From Bog-756 sp963813525 (GTDB lineage Bacteria; Actinomycetota; Acidimicrobiia; Acidimicrobiales; RAAP-2): a stretch of 64,000 nucleotides of DNA. The DNA lies in NCBI GenBank assembly GCA_963813525.1, contig CAWEZI010000005.1, positions 3,038,001 through 3,102,000 of the forward strand, in the 5' to 3' direction. Of the stretch, positions 8,357 to 16,954 are shown piece after piece. The notes under the pieces were generated by a model. It was not told the origin of the DNA, searched no databases, and was given only the letters and a program-made list of their open reading frames with translations. Position numbers and translations under genes: made by a program. Numbering within the stretch: the first letter of the stretch is position 1; every line of letters starts with the position of its first letter.

Positions 8357-10426
8357 ATGATCCTCGAAAACATCGACAGCCCTAACGATCTGCGCTCCCT
8401 CACTGCCGAGGAGCTCGCCGTCTTGGCTGCCGAAATCCGTTCGTTCATCGTCGACGCCGTCACGGTGACGGGGGGTCACCTCGGCTCGAACCTGGGCGTG
8501 GTCGAGCTCACTTTGGCCCTCCACCGGACCTTCGACTCGCCGAGGGATGTACTGCTGTGGGACACCGGCCACCAGGCCTACGTCCACAAATTGGTGACGG
8601 GCCGTCGCACCGCCTTCGCCCAACTTCGACAAGCCGATGGACTGTCCGGCTATCCCAATCGGGCCGAGTCCGAACACGACTGGGTCGAGAACAGCCACGC
8701 CTCGACAATCCTCAGTTACGCCCACGGGTTGGCCAGTGCGTTCGAGCTCCAGGGCAGTCAGCGGCGGGTGGTGGCCGTGGTCGGCGACGGTGCCCTCACT
8801 GGCGGAATGGCCTACGAGGCCCTCAACAACCTGGGGCACTCGGGCAAACCCGTCCTCATCGTCCTCAACGACAACGGTCGCTCCTACGCGCCGACGATTT
8901 CGAGCCTGTCGTTGAGTCTGACCTATCTCCGACTCAATCCCGCCTACGTGCACGCCCGTCAACGGTTGCGCCACCTCCTCCGTGAGCTCCCCGGCGTGGG
9001 CGATCTGGCCTACTCGGGAGTGCACGGTTTCACCAGCGCCCTGCGCGAGGTGGTGACTCCCCACACATTCTTCGAAGCCCTCGGAATCCGCTATGCCGGA
9101 CCCATCGACGGCCACGACATCGAGGGGGTCGAGCAAGCTCTGGCCCACGCCACCGAGTGGCCCGGGCCCATCGTCGTCCACGTCCTCACCCAAAAAGGAC
9201 GCGGCTACGCACCGGCTGAAGAGGACGAGGTGCAACGCCTGCACGATTTCAAGGTCAAAGTGCCGAGCACCGACACCGATCCGGCCGGGGGTGTCATCCG
9301 CGATCCCTCCGCCCCGTCCGCGGTCGGTCCCGCAGAGACAGCGGGACATCCGGTCGATGGTGCCGACAAATCAACGGAGCCGGCGCTCGAAGTGATCGGC
9401 GAGAGCCTGCCGATCACAACTTTCACGGATGCCTTCACCCGATCCCTCCTACGGCTCGCCGAGGCCGACCCCCGGATCATCGCCATCACGGCGGCCATGC
9501 CCGGTCCTACCGGACTGCTTCCCTTCGAGGCCCGATTCCCCGAGCGATGTATCGACGTCGGGATCGCAGAACAGCACGCGGTGACGGCGGCCGCCGGTAT
9601 GGCCATGGCCGGGATGAGACCGGTGGTGGCGGTCTACTCCACCTTCTTCTCTCGCGCCTTCGATCAGGCCAACCTCGATGTGGGTCTGCACCGGCTTCCG
9701 GTAGTGATGGTCCTCGATCGAGCCGGGATCACCGGCGACGACGGCCCCAGCCATCACGGTCTGGTGGACATGGCTCTGGCCCTGTCCATTCCCGGTATGA
9801 CGGTGTTCGCACCGTCCTCCGCCCCCGAGGTCGAGGTCATGTTGACCCAGGCCCTCACCCTCGACGGTCCCTCCATCATCCGCTTCCCCAAGACGCCGGC
9901 ACCCGCGGTTCTGCCCGGCGAGGTGGGCGAGGGAATGAGCGCCCGCTGCGCCCGGTCGGGAGACGGTTCGGTGTGCATCCTGGCCGTAGGAAAGATGCTC
10001 GCCGCCGCCCAGTCGGCCGCCGGCGAGCTCGAAGCGGAAGGCATCGACGCCACCGTCTGGGACGTGCGGGTGGTCTCCGACCCGGATCCGGCCATGTTGG
10101 CCAGCGCCGCCGCCCACCGGGTGGTGGTCACCGCAGAGGACGGCGTCCGTTACGGGGGGGCGGGCATGTTCCTGGGCGACGCTCTCCGCAACGCCGTGGC
10201 CTGCGGTGCCGCACCTCCTGTCGTATCGCTGGGCGCCCCCCGCTCATACATCGCCCAGGGCAAGCCCGACCGCATCCTGGCCCAACTCGGGCTGGACGGG
10301 CCCGGACTGGCCCAGACGGTGCGGGAGGCTACGAAGGCCCTTTCCGACGCCGTCCCGCTGGTTCGGCCGGACCCTCCCGGTGCGGTGCGACCGGCCACGG
10401 CGTCCGCCCCTCCCCGACGCCGCTGA
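8357..10426 (+). CDS. dxs: 1-Deoxy-D-xylulose-5-phosphate synthase
   Basis: Thiamine-diphosphate enzyme that condenses pyruvate and glyceraldehyde 3-phosphate, the first step of the MEP isoprenoid pathway. The N-terminal GGHLGSNLGVVELT, the ThDP/Mg motif VGDGALTGGMAYEALNN (about residues 141-157) closing with LNDN, the transketolase central domain (DVGIAEQHAVTAAAGMA) and the C-terminal domain are all present. At 689 residues it is somewhat longer than the usual 620-640. The extra length is a variable linker (about residues 305-345) plus a Pro/Arg-rich tail. The ribosome-binding site is weak. The downstream fadD19-like gene follows after 65 bp but has its own operator. Confidence 0.95.
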   Translation: MILENIDSPNDLRSLTAEELAVLAAEIRSFIVDAVTVTGGHLGSNLGVVELTLALHRTFDSPRDVLLWDTGHQAYVHKLVTGRRTAFAQLRQADGLSGYPNRAESEHDWVENSHASTILSYAHGLASAFELQGSQRRVVAVVGDGALTGGMAYEALNNLGHSGKPVLIVLNDNGRSYAPTISSLSLSLTYLRLNPAYVHARQRLRHLLRELPGVGDLAYSGVHGFTSALREVVTPHTFFEALGIRYAGPIDGHDIEGVEQALAHATEWPGPIVVHVLTQKGRGYAPAEEDEVQRLHDFKVKVPSTDTDPAGGVIRDPSAPSAVGPAETAGHPVDGADKSTEPALEVIGESLPITTFTDAFTRSLLRLAEADPRIIAITAAMPGPTGLLPFEARFPERCIDVGIAEQHAVTAAAGMAMAGMRPVVAVYSTFFSRAFDQANLDVGLHRLPVVMVLDRAGITGDDGPSHHGLVDMALALSIPGMTVFAPSSAPEVEVMLTQALTLDGPSIIRFPKTPAPAVLPGEVGEGMSARCARSGDGSVCILAVGKMLAAAQSAAGELEAEGIDATVWDVRVVSDPDPAMLASAAAHRVVVTAEDGVRYGGAGMFLGDALRNAVACGAAPPVVSLGAPRSYIAQGKPDRILAQLGLDGPGLAQTVREATKALSDAVPLVRPDPPGAVRPATASAPPRRR

Positions 10427-10466
10427 AAGCTCCGGAGGCAGCCCCTCCCCTGTTTGCCGCCTGAAT

Positions 10467-10480
10467 CGAAACGTGTTCTA
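10467..10480. promoter_or_regulatory. KstR-like operator upstream of fadD19
   Basis: CGAAACGTGTTCTA matches the mycobacterial KstR consensus TNNAACNNGTTNNA at all but the first position. It ends 11 bp before the FadD19-like start codon. Because fadD19 has no clear Shine-Dalgarno, the site may overlap the core promoter of a leaderless or short-leader transcript. Binding is inferred. Confidence 0.55.
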
Positions 10481-10491
10481 CTGACTGGCCG

Positions 10492-12135
10492 ATGACGTTC
10501 AACCTTGCTGACCTTTTTGAGGCGGCCGTTGACGCCTACGGCGACCGGGAGTACCTGGTGGCCGCGGGCGAGCGCCGCACCTTTTCCCAGATGGAGGAGC
10601 GGGCCAACCGATTGGCCCATTTTTTGGCCAGCCGGGGCATCGGACCGGGCGACCATGTGGGCATCTACGCCCTCAACAGCGTCGAGTGGGTCGAGACGGC
10701 CTGGGCTGTGTTCAAGTTGCGGGCCGTCTGGATAAACATCAACTACCGCTACGTAAAAGACGAGCTCCGCTATCTCTTCACCAACGCCGATCTGGTGGCG
10801 CTGGTCCACCAGGCCGAGTTCAGCCCCCGGGTGGCCGAGCTGCTCCCCGAGCTCCCTGACCTCCGTCTGGTGATCGGAATCGAGGATGGTTCGGGCGAAC
10901 GGCTGGGCTCGGCGACCATCCCCTACGAGGAGGCCCTGAACTCCGGCTCCCCCGAGCGGGACTTCGCGCCCCGTTCGAACGACGACCACTACATCCTCTA
11001 CACCGGAGGCACCACCGGCATGCCCAAGGGTGTGGTGTGGCGCCACGAAGACGTGTTCTACGCGCTGGGCGGAGGGGTCGATCCGCATACCAACACCCGT
11101 GTCCAGCGGCCGGAGGAGATGGTGGAGAAGGGGCGGGGCGGCCAGGTCACCCTCCTGCCCATCGCACCACTCATGCACGGGGCCACCCAGTGGTCGGTGA
11201 TGGGGCAGAGCTTCCTCGGGAACAAGACGGTCCTCATCCCCAAATTCGATCCCCACGATGTCTGGAAGCTGGTCGAGACGGAAAGGGCCACCTCGGTGAT
11301 GATCACCGGGGACGCCATGGGCAAGCCCCTGGTCGAGGCCCTCGATGAACCCGGCGTCTCCTACGACCTCTCCTCGCTGATGGCCATCACCTCCTCGGCC
11401 GCGCTCTTCTCGGCGCCGGTCAAGGACGAGTTCTTCCGACACCTGCCCAACATCTTGATCATCGACGCCATCGGATCCTCCGAGTCCGGAAACAACGGGA
11501 TGGTCACCATGGGCAAGGGGGGCACGGCCATGAAGAGCGGGCCCACCGTCTCCGTCCTGGGCAACACGGTCGTCTTCGACGAGGACCTCAAGGAGGTCGT
11601 GCCCGGCTCGGGGGTGATCGGCAAGATCGCCCGCTCCGGCGACATCCCCGTCGGCTACTACAACGACCCTGCCAAGACGGCCGAGGTGTTCATCACCGTG
11701 GACGGGACGCGCTACGTGATGCCGGGCGATTTCGCCACCGTCGAGGAGGACGGTTCCATCACTCTCCTGGGCCGTGGGTCGGTGTCGATCAACTCCGGCG
11801 GCGAGAAGATCTTCCCCGAGGAGGTCGAGTCGGCCGTGCGGTCGCACCCCGACGTCTTCGACGCCATCGTGGTGGGTGCTCCCGACGAACGCTGGGGCCA
11901 ACGGGTGGCCGCCATCATCCAGCCCCGGGCCGACAGGCATCCGACTCTGGCCGACATTCAGGAACACTGCCGAGATGCGATCGCCGGCTACAAGGTGCCG
12001 CGTCAGCTGCACGTGGTGGACACCATGGTCCGCTCGCCCAGCGGGAAGCCCGACTACCGGTGGGCCGCCTCTATCGTGGCCGAGGTACCCGAGGAGAGCG
12101 ACAGTGGCGGTCTCCGGACGTCTACCGACCACTGA
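10492..12135 (+). CDS. fadD19: FadD19-like steroid C26-oyl-CoA synthetase
   Basis: ATP-dependent acyl-CoA synthetase. In mycobacteria FadD19 activates the carboxylated C8 side chain of cholesterol (3-oxo-cholestenoate) with CoA. The 547-residue length matches. The ATP P-loop LYTGGTTGMPKGVVWRHED (about 168-186), IGSSESG, the hinge/ADP motif MPGDFATVEEDG, LGRGSVSINSGGEK and the C-terminal lysine motif SPSGKPDYRW closely resemble the Mycobacterium protein as I recall it. A KstR-like operator sits just upstream and a cysteine-hydrolase-like gene follows by 64 bp. Family assignment is strong; side-chain length specificity is by analogy. Confidence 0.88.
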   Translation: MTFNLADLFEAAVDAYGDREYLVAAGERRTFSQMEERANRLAHFLASRGIGPGDHVGIYALNSVEWVETAWAVFKLRAVWININYRYVKDELRYLFTNADLVALVHQAEFSPRVAELLPELPDLRLVIGIEDGSGERLGSATIPYEEALNSGSPERDFAPRSNDDHYILYTGGTTGMPKGVVWRHEDVFYALGGGVDPHTNTRVQRPEEMVEKGRGGQVTLLPIAPLMHGATQWSVMGQSFLGNKTVLIPKFDPHDVWKLVETERATSVMITGDAMGKPLVEALDEPGVSYDLSSLMAITSSAALFSAPVKDEFFRHLPNILIIDAIGSSESGNNGMVTMGKGGTAMKSGPTVSVLGNTVVFDEDLKEVVPGSGVIGKIARSGDIPVGYYNDPAKTAEVFITVDGTRYVMPGDFATVEEDGSITLLGRGSVSINSGGEKIFPEEVESAVRSHPDVFDAIVVGAPDERWGQRVAAIIQPRADRHPTLADIQEHCRDAIAGYKVPRQLHVVDTMVRSPSGKPDYRWAASIVAEVPEESDSGGLRTSTDH

Positions 12136-12199
12136 GCACTGAACCACGGCCCGGGCGGCTGCTGCCACGGGCGCGGGATCCGGAAGGGAGCCGACCATC

Positions 12200-12829
12200 A
12201 TGCCCGTCTCGCTGACCGATCTGGTGGCACCGGCGCAAAGCGCGGTGCTGACCATGGAGATCCAGCGGGGCGTGATCGGGGACCTGTCCTCCTTCCCCCA
12301 GCTGGCCGAGGCGGCCACCCGGGCAGGGGTGGTGGACAACACCGCCCGCCTCCTCACCGCGGCGCGGGCGGCGGCCGTGCCCGTCGTCCACTGCACGGCC
12401 GAGTTCCGGGCCGATCGGGCCGGCACCACCGTCAACTGCCAGCTGGTGGCAGCGGCCCTCCGCAACGCCAACCACCTGCTCCAGGGAACCCCGTCGGTGG
12501 AGCTGATACCCGGCCTGGGGGTCGAGCCATCAGACCTGATTTCCTCCCGGCTACACGGCGTATCCCCGTTTACCGGCACCGCCCTCGACACGTGGCTCCG
12601 CAACCTCGGCGTGCGTACGGTGGTGGCCACCGGCGTTTCGGTCAACCTGGGCGTGCTCGGACTGGCCATCGAAGCTGTCAACCTGGGCTACACAGTGGTC
12701 GTGCCCCGTGAGACGGTTGCCGGCATCCCCCAGGAGTACGCCGAAGCTGTCCTGGCCAATACCCTTCCCCTCATTGCCACCGTCACCACGGTCGACGACA
12801 TTCTCGACGTCTGGACAACGGGTCGCTGA
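12200..12829 (+). CDS. Isochorismatase-fold protein lacking the catalytic cysteine
   Basis: A 209-residue protein with the isochorismatase/cysteine-hydrolase fold, from AVLTMEIQRGVIGD through VVATGVSVNLGVLGLAIEAVNLGY. In active cysteine hydrolases the triad is Asp (in LVIDMQ), Lys, and Cys (in TNxCV). Here the three positions read Glu (TMEIQ), Arg (SSRLHG) and Gly (VNLGV). It should therefore not work by the standard thiol mechanism. It could be an isochorismatase-type hydrolase (PhzD also lacks the Cys) or a binding protein. A good ribosome-binding site (GGAAGGGAG) precedes the ATG. It probably shares the fadD19 transcript and converges on the luciferase-like gene. Confidence 0.8.
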   Translation: MPVSLTDLVAPAQSAVLTMEIQRGVIGDLSSFPQLAEAATRAGVVDNTARLLTAARAAAVPVVHCTAEFRADRAGTTVNCQLVAAALRNANHLLQGTPSVELIPGLGVEPSDLISSRLHGVSPFTGTALDTWLRNLGVRTVVATGVSVNLGVLGLAIEAVNLGYTVVVPRETVAGIPQEYAEAVLANTLPLIATVTTVDDILDVWTTGR

Positions 12830-12839
12830 GACCCGATGC

Positions 12840-14063
12840 CTACATGACCCGGGTGCCGTCCAGTTGAATCATGGCGTTGGTCGGAAGCTCCTCGACAGTG
12901 ATGTCCGGCACCGGGAAATTGAAGTCCTTGTACTTGCGCTGTGCCGTCTGGCGGTAGCGGGTGGTCGAATGGATCGGGTCCGGATCGAACTGGGGGATGA
13001 TCTTCGACCCGAAGACCTCGAGCATCTCGTGCACCTCGTCCTCCATGAACGAGTCGGACGGCAGACCGAACACCAGCTGGTCGCAGCCCACGGTCTGGTA
13101 CTTCTCCACCTGCTGGGCCACCTCGTCGGGATCGCCGCACAGCAGCCATCCCCCTTCGATGAGATAGTCGAGCATGGCCTCGTCGGTGATGGTGTGCGGC
13201 CGTTCCGGCCAGATGGGAACGCCCTCCTGGTGGGGAATGGTGTCGTGGTAGTTGCACACCATCGAGTAGAGGTAGCCCCGGCCCCGCCGGAGGGCCACCT
13301 GGCGGGCCTTCTTCCGGTCGCTGAGACAGATGACGGCGTTGGTCATCATCACGTTGTCGTTCATGTACTGCCCGAGAGGCTCGGTGCAGTTGGCGATGCC
13401 TTCCTTGTAGGCGTCGATCCGACCCTTGAGGTTGTAGATGGGCTCGAAGTTGAAGGCGATTGCGCCGATACCGAGCTCGCCGGCCTGAGTGAACGTGCCG
13501 GGGTTTCCGCAGCCGACCCAGATGGGCGGATGGCCCTTACCCTCATAGGGCTTGGGCAGGATGTTGTGGGGATAGGGGACGATGAAGCTCTCGCCCTCGT
13601 ACATGTAGTCCTTCTCTTCCCACATGCGGGGGATCTGGCGGATGACCTCGTTCCATTCGGCCTTGGTGGAATTCTTGTCGAGGATGTTGAAGGCGGCGAT
13701 CTCGTGACTGCCGGCACCGCGGCCGGTCCCCCATTCGAAGCGCCCCTCGAAAACGTGGTCGAGCATGGCCACCCGCTCGGCGCTGCGCACCGGGTGGTTG
13801 ACCCGGGGGGAGAGGTTCATGATGCCGGTACCCACGTGGATGCGCTCGGTGGCGTGAGCCAGGTACCCCATGACCACCTCGGGAGCGGACATGTGGCTGT
13901 ACTCGGTCAGCGAGTGGTGTTCCCCGAGCCAGGCATACTTCCAGTTGTACTTATCGGCCTCGACGACGTAAGCGATCTCTCGCTTGAGCATCTCGTGCTC
14001 GCATGCCGGATCATGTGCAGCCTGACCGGGCAGGTAGCCGTTGAGAAAGACTCCGAACTCCAT
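12840..14063 (-). CDS. Luciferase-like (LLM) flavin oxidoreductase
   Basis: A 407-residue bacterial-luciferase-family TIM barrel. It opens with MEFGVFLNGYLPG, followed by YAWLGEHHSLTEYSHMSAPEV, GTGIMNLSPRVNHPVRSAERVAMLD and GRFEWGTGRGAGSHE, the conserved substrate/flavin loop motifs. Members use FMNH2 or F420; the cofactor is not certain here. It lies divergent from the fadD17-like gene with a perfect KstR-type operator between them, so a role in steroid or related side-chain catabolism is likely. The specific reaction is unknown. The start ATG has a GAGAGGAG-type site upstream. Confidence 0.85.
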   Translation of the reverse strand: MEFGVFLNGYLPGQAAHDPACEHEMLKREIAYVVEADKYNWKYAWLGEHHSLTEYSHMSAPEVVMGYLAHATERIHVGTGIMNLSPRVNHPVRSAERVAMLDHVFEGRFEWGTGRGAGSHEIAAFNILDKNSTKAEWNEVIRQIPRMWEEKDYMYEGESFIVPYPHNILPKPYEGKGHPPIWVGCGNPGTFTQAGELGIGAIAFNFEPIYNLKGRIDAYKEGIANCTEPLGQYMNDNVMMTNAVICLSDRKKARQVALRRGRGYLYSMVCNYHDTIPHQEGVPIWPERPHTITDEAMLDYLIEGGWLLCGDPDEVAQQVEKYQTVGCDQLVFGLPSDSFMEDEVHEMLEVFGSKIIPQFDPDPIHSTTRYRQTAQRKYKDFNFPVPDITVEELPTNAMIQLDGTRVM

Positions 14064-14125
14064 TGCGGTTGGCTCCTCTCGCTCCGCGCGGGCGCAGATT
14101 CACGGTACACGGCGAGTTGATAAAT

Positions 14126-14139
14126 TGCAACGTGTTCCA
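14126..14139. promoter_or_regulatory. KstR-like operator (perfect consensus)
   Basis: TGCAACGTGTTCCA matches TNNAACNNGTTNNA at every defined base. It lies in the 180-bp divergent region between the luciferase-like gene (start 14063) and the fadD17-like gene (start 14244), where one TetR-family dimer could control both promoters. Confidence 0.65.
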
Positions 14140-14243
14140 TATTTGTGCCTGAGCAGCGTCAAGATGGCCGATATCGGGGTCGAGTGGGCTCAAATTTCCG
14201 GCCTGCGGCCAGTGGATATTCCAAACGGTAACAGGGGGATCCG

Positions 14244-15911
14244 ATGCAGACCATCGATGAGCTGATCCGTCGGCGAGCCGGCGACCACCGGACGGGGCTG
14301 GCCTATGCCGAACGGACCTGGACCCACGACCAGGTGGTGCTGGCCCAGGCGGCGCGAGCCGCCGCCCTGACCCGGTTACGTCGACCGGGCCCTTTCCACG
14401 TCGCCCTGCTTCTCGACAACATGCCCGAGTTCATCTTCTGGATGGGCGGAGCGGCCTTGGCCGGTGCGGTCATGGTCGGGGCCAACCCCACCCACCGCGG
14501 CGACGAGTTGGCCCGCGATCTCGCCCATACCGAGTGCCAACTCCTGGTCACGGACAGGGAGTACCTGCCGTTGGTGGCCCACGCCGACCTCGGCCCGGGG
14601 CTGTCGGAGGAGCGCGTCCTGGTCGTCGACAATCCCTACGGTGACCAGCCCGAGGGTGCGTACACCACCTACGGGTCCCTTCTGGCTGAGATGGCGGGTT
14701 CGGCCCTCCCCGACCCCACGGAGACCGGCATCACCGAGGAGACACTGGGCTACCTCCTGTTCACGTCGGGTACGTCGGGTGCGCCCAAGGCCTGCCTGTG
14801 CTCGCAGGGTCGCATGGCCCGTATCGGCTGCACCGTAGCCCAGATGTTCGAACTCACCGCTGACGACGTCTGTTACGAGGCGATGCCGCTCTTCCACTCC
14901 AACGCCCTGATGACCGGGTGGGCCCCGGCACTGAGCGCGGGTGCAACTTTGGCCGTACGCCAACGGTTCAGCGCATCCCAATTCGTGAACGACGTCCGTC
15001 GCTTCGGGGCCACCTACTTCAACTACGTGGGCAAGCCCCTGTCCTACATCCTGGACATCCCGGAGCGGCCGGACGACGCCGACAATCCGTTGGTCCGGGC
15101 CTTCGGCAACGAAGCGGCCGAAGCCGACGTGGCCCGATTCGCCGAGCGATTCGGATGCCGGGTGCAGGACGCCTACGGGTCCACCGAAGGTGGAGCCGCC
15201 GTACAACGCACCCCCGACACGCCTCGTGGAGCCCTCGGCCGTGCCGCGCCCGGGACCCTCATCGTCAATCCGGAGACGGGCGAGGAGTGCCCCCGGGCCG
15301 TTTTCAACGCCGAAGGGCGTCTGCTCAACGCCGAGGAGGCCATCGGTGAGATGGTCAGCCAGACCGGCGGCGCCGGGTTCGAGGGATACTGGCGCAACCA
15401 GGAGGCGGAGGCGTCCCGGGTGCGCAACGGCTGGTACTGGACGGGCGACCTCGGCTACCGGGACCAGAACGACTTCTTCTACTTCGGCGGGCGCGACTAC
15501 GACTGGCTACGGGTGGACGGCGAGAACTTTGCTGCCGCACCGGTGGAAGAGCTCCTCCAACGCCATCCCGACGTGGTGCTGGCCTCCGTCTACGCGGTAC
15601 CCGACACAGTGGTCGGCGATCAGGTGATGGCCACCTTGCTGCTTCATGACGGGAGGGACTTCGACCCGGAGGCATTCGCCCAATTCCTGTCCGGCGAGGC
15701 GGATATGGGAACGAAATGGGCGCCCCGCTTCGTCCGCATCAGTGGTGAGCTGCCGGTTACCGCCACCACCAAGGTCCTCAAGCGGGTCCTGCGGGCCGAG
15801 GGGTGGCGGTGCCCGGACCCGGTGTGGTGGCGACCGGAGAAGGGCGCCGGGTTCCGGTTGCTGGAGATCGCGGACGCCGATGCCCTCGATCGGGCGGTGG
15901 CCGACCGCTGA
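14244..15911 (+). CDS. fadD17: FadD17-like steroid acyl-CoA synthetase
   Basis: AMP-forming acyl-CoA synthetase, 555 residues. It resembles mycobacterial FadD17, which activates C5 steroid side-chain acids. Visible motifs: P-loop LLFTSGTSGAPKACLCS (about 171-187), MPLFHSNALMTGWAP, the strongly FadD17-like RFSASQFVNDVRRFGATYFNYVGKPLSY, YGSTEGG, and the hinge WTGDLGYRD. The C-terminal lysine region is VTATTKVLKRVLRAEGW. GGGGG lies 4 nt before the ATG, and a perfect KstR-like operator sits about 105 bp upstream. A TTA leucine codon occurs near residue 45. Assignment to the subfamily is from remembered similarity and the steroid context. Confidence 0.85.
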   Translation: MQTIDELIRRRAGDHRTGLAYAERTWTHDQVVLAQAARAAALTRLRRPGPFHVALLLDNMPEFIFWMGGAALAGAVMVGANPTHRGDELARDLAHTECQLLVTDREYLPLVAHADLGPGLSEERVLVVDNPYGDQPEGAYTTYGSLLAEMAGSALPDPTETGITEETLGYLLFTSGTSGAPKACLCSQGRMARIGCTVAQMFELTADDVCYEAMPLFHSNALMTGWAPALSAGATLAVRQRFSASQFVNDVRRFGATYFNYVGKPLSYILDIPERPDDADNPLVRAFGNEAAEADVARFAERFGCRVQDAYGSTEGGAAVQRTPDTPRGALGRAAPGTLIVNPETGEECPRAVFNAEGRLLNAEEAIGEMVSQTGGAGFEGYWRNQEAEASRVRNGWYWTGDLGYRDQNDFFYFGGRDYDWLRVDGENFAAAPVEELLQRHPDVVLASVYAVPDTVVGDQVMATLLLHDGRDFDPEAFAQFLSGEADMGTKWAPRFVRISGELPVTATTKVLKRVLRAEGWRCPDPVWWRPEKGAGFRLLEIADADALDRAVADR

Positions 15912-16076
15912 AGTCGCAGACCGCAATCACTGTTGTGTAACACCAACAACCTCATGGCGGACGACACGTGTGTGCTCGCAGTGACCACTCGAAGGGACCG
16001 CCCCCGACGCGACGGATTCGATGAGATTCGGTCGGGCGCGCCCCATCGCAGGGATCATGCGCATACGCTGCGTCCC

Positions 16077-16670
16077 GTGGAGACCGACGCCGATCTGTTG
16101 TCGCGCCTGCGGGCGGGCGACGAGCAGGCGTTCGTGATGCTCATCGGGCGTTACAACGGTTCGCTGTTGAGACTGGCCCGTTCCTACGTTCCCACCGACG
16201 CGGTGGCCGAAGAGGCGGTTCAGGACACCTGGTTGGGAGTGCTTCGAGGGATCGACGGCTTCGAGGGGCGGTCGTCCTTCAAGACCTGGTTGTTCCGGAT
16301 ACTCATCAACCGGGCCCGTACAGCCGGCGTGCGAGAGCCACGCGCTCTGTCCTTCGGCGATAGTGAACCGGCGGTCGACCCGCGACGATTCGCGGCGGAC
16401 GGGTCGTGGGCCCAGCCGCTCGAGGCGTGGGCCGATACCGACGACCGGCTGGTGGCGGCCACCTGGTCGAAGTGCCTGCGCAGTGCCCTCGGCGAACTGC
16501 CACCGCGGCAGCGTGAGATCGTTATCCTCCGCGACGTCGAAGGGCTGCCCAGTAACGACGTATGCGAGGTGCTGGGCATCAGCGAAGGCAACCAACGAGT
16601 TCTGCTCCACCGCGGGCGCAGCCGACTCCGTTCGATGCTCGAATCAGAGCTTGTAATGAGAGGTCGTTGA
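16077..16670 (+). CDS. ECF-family RNA polymerase sigma factor
   Basis: Extracytoplasmic-function sigma factor of 197 residues from GTG 16077. The region upstream in the same frame has no sigma similarity. Region 2 reads DEQAFVMLIGRYNGSLLRLAR...AEEAVQDTWLGVLRGIDGFEGRSSFKTWLFRILINRA. Region 4 reads LPPRQREIVILRDVEGLPSNDVCEVLGISEGNQRVLLHRGRSRLR, with a clear helix-turn-helix. A zinc-finger anti-sigma gene starts 2 bp after its stop. The pair converges on the igr-like operon. The target promoters and signal are unknown. Confidence 0.9.
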   Translation: METDADLLSRLRAGDEQAFVMLIGRYNGSLLRLARSYVPTDAVAEEAVQDTWLGVLRGIDGFEGRSSFKTWLFRILINRARTAGVREPRALSFGDSEPAVDPRRFAADGSWAQPLEAWADTDDRLVAATWSKCLRSALGELPPRQREIVILRDVEGLPSNDVCEVLGISEGNQRVLLHRGRSRLRSMLESELVMRGR

Positions 16671-16672
16671 TC

Positions 16673-16945
16673 ATGCTGCTGAGGCACCGACACGAACTTG
16701 TCTGTCAGCAGGTGGTCGAGCTGGTCTCCGACTACATCGAAGGGGCTCTCTCCCGTTCGGATCGGCGCCGCTTCGAGGCGCACCTGCGCAAGTGTCCGAA
16801 CTGCTCGAACTACCTGGTGCAGATGCGGGCCACCATCCGAGCGACCGGCACCCTCCATCCCGATGATCTCTCGCCACAGGCGCAGACCGAGCTCACCGAT
16901 CTTTTCCGTGCCTGGCGTGATGGAGAACGGCCCTCCAGTCCCTGA
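16673..16945 (+). CDS. Zinc-finger (zf-HC2) anti-sigma factor
   Basis: A 90-residue cytoplasmic protein with the zinc-binding anti-sigma signature His-x3-Cys-x2-Cys (HLRKCPNC, about residues 37-44) and the usual upstream helix CQQVVELVSDYIEGALS. No membrane helix follows, so it is a soluble anti-sigma of the RsrA/ZAS type, which may respond to redox through its cysteines. It lies 2 bp downstream of the sigma gene and is surely co-transcribed. It ends 9 bp before the convergent ltp2 stop. Confidence 0.85.
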   Translation: MLLRHRHELVCQQVVELVSDYIEGALSRSDRRRFEAHLRKCPNCSNYLVQMRATIRATGTLHPDDLSPQAQTELTDLFRAWRDGERPSSP

Positions 16946-16954
16946 CCGGCTGGG

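Noticed and set aside
10150..12681. An 843-codon minus-strand open frame opposite dxs/fadD19
   Set aside because: It is the antisense shadow of two strongly supported plus-strand genes and has Arg/Gly/His-rich sequence with no family motif.
12708..14120. A 470-codon plus-strand open frame opposite the luciferase-like gene
   Set aside because: It mirrors codon bias of the minus-strand gene and lacks any domain signature.
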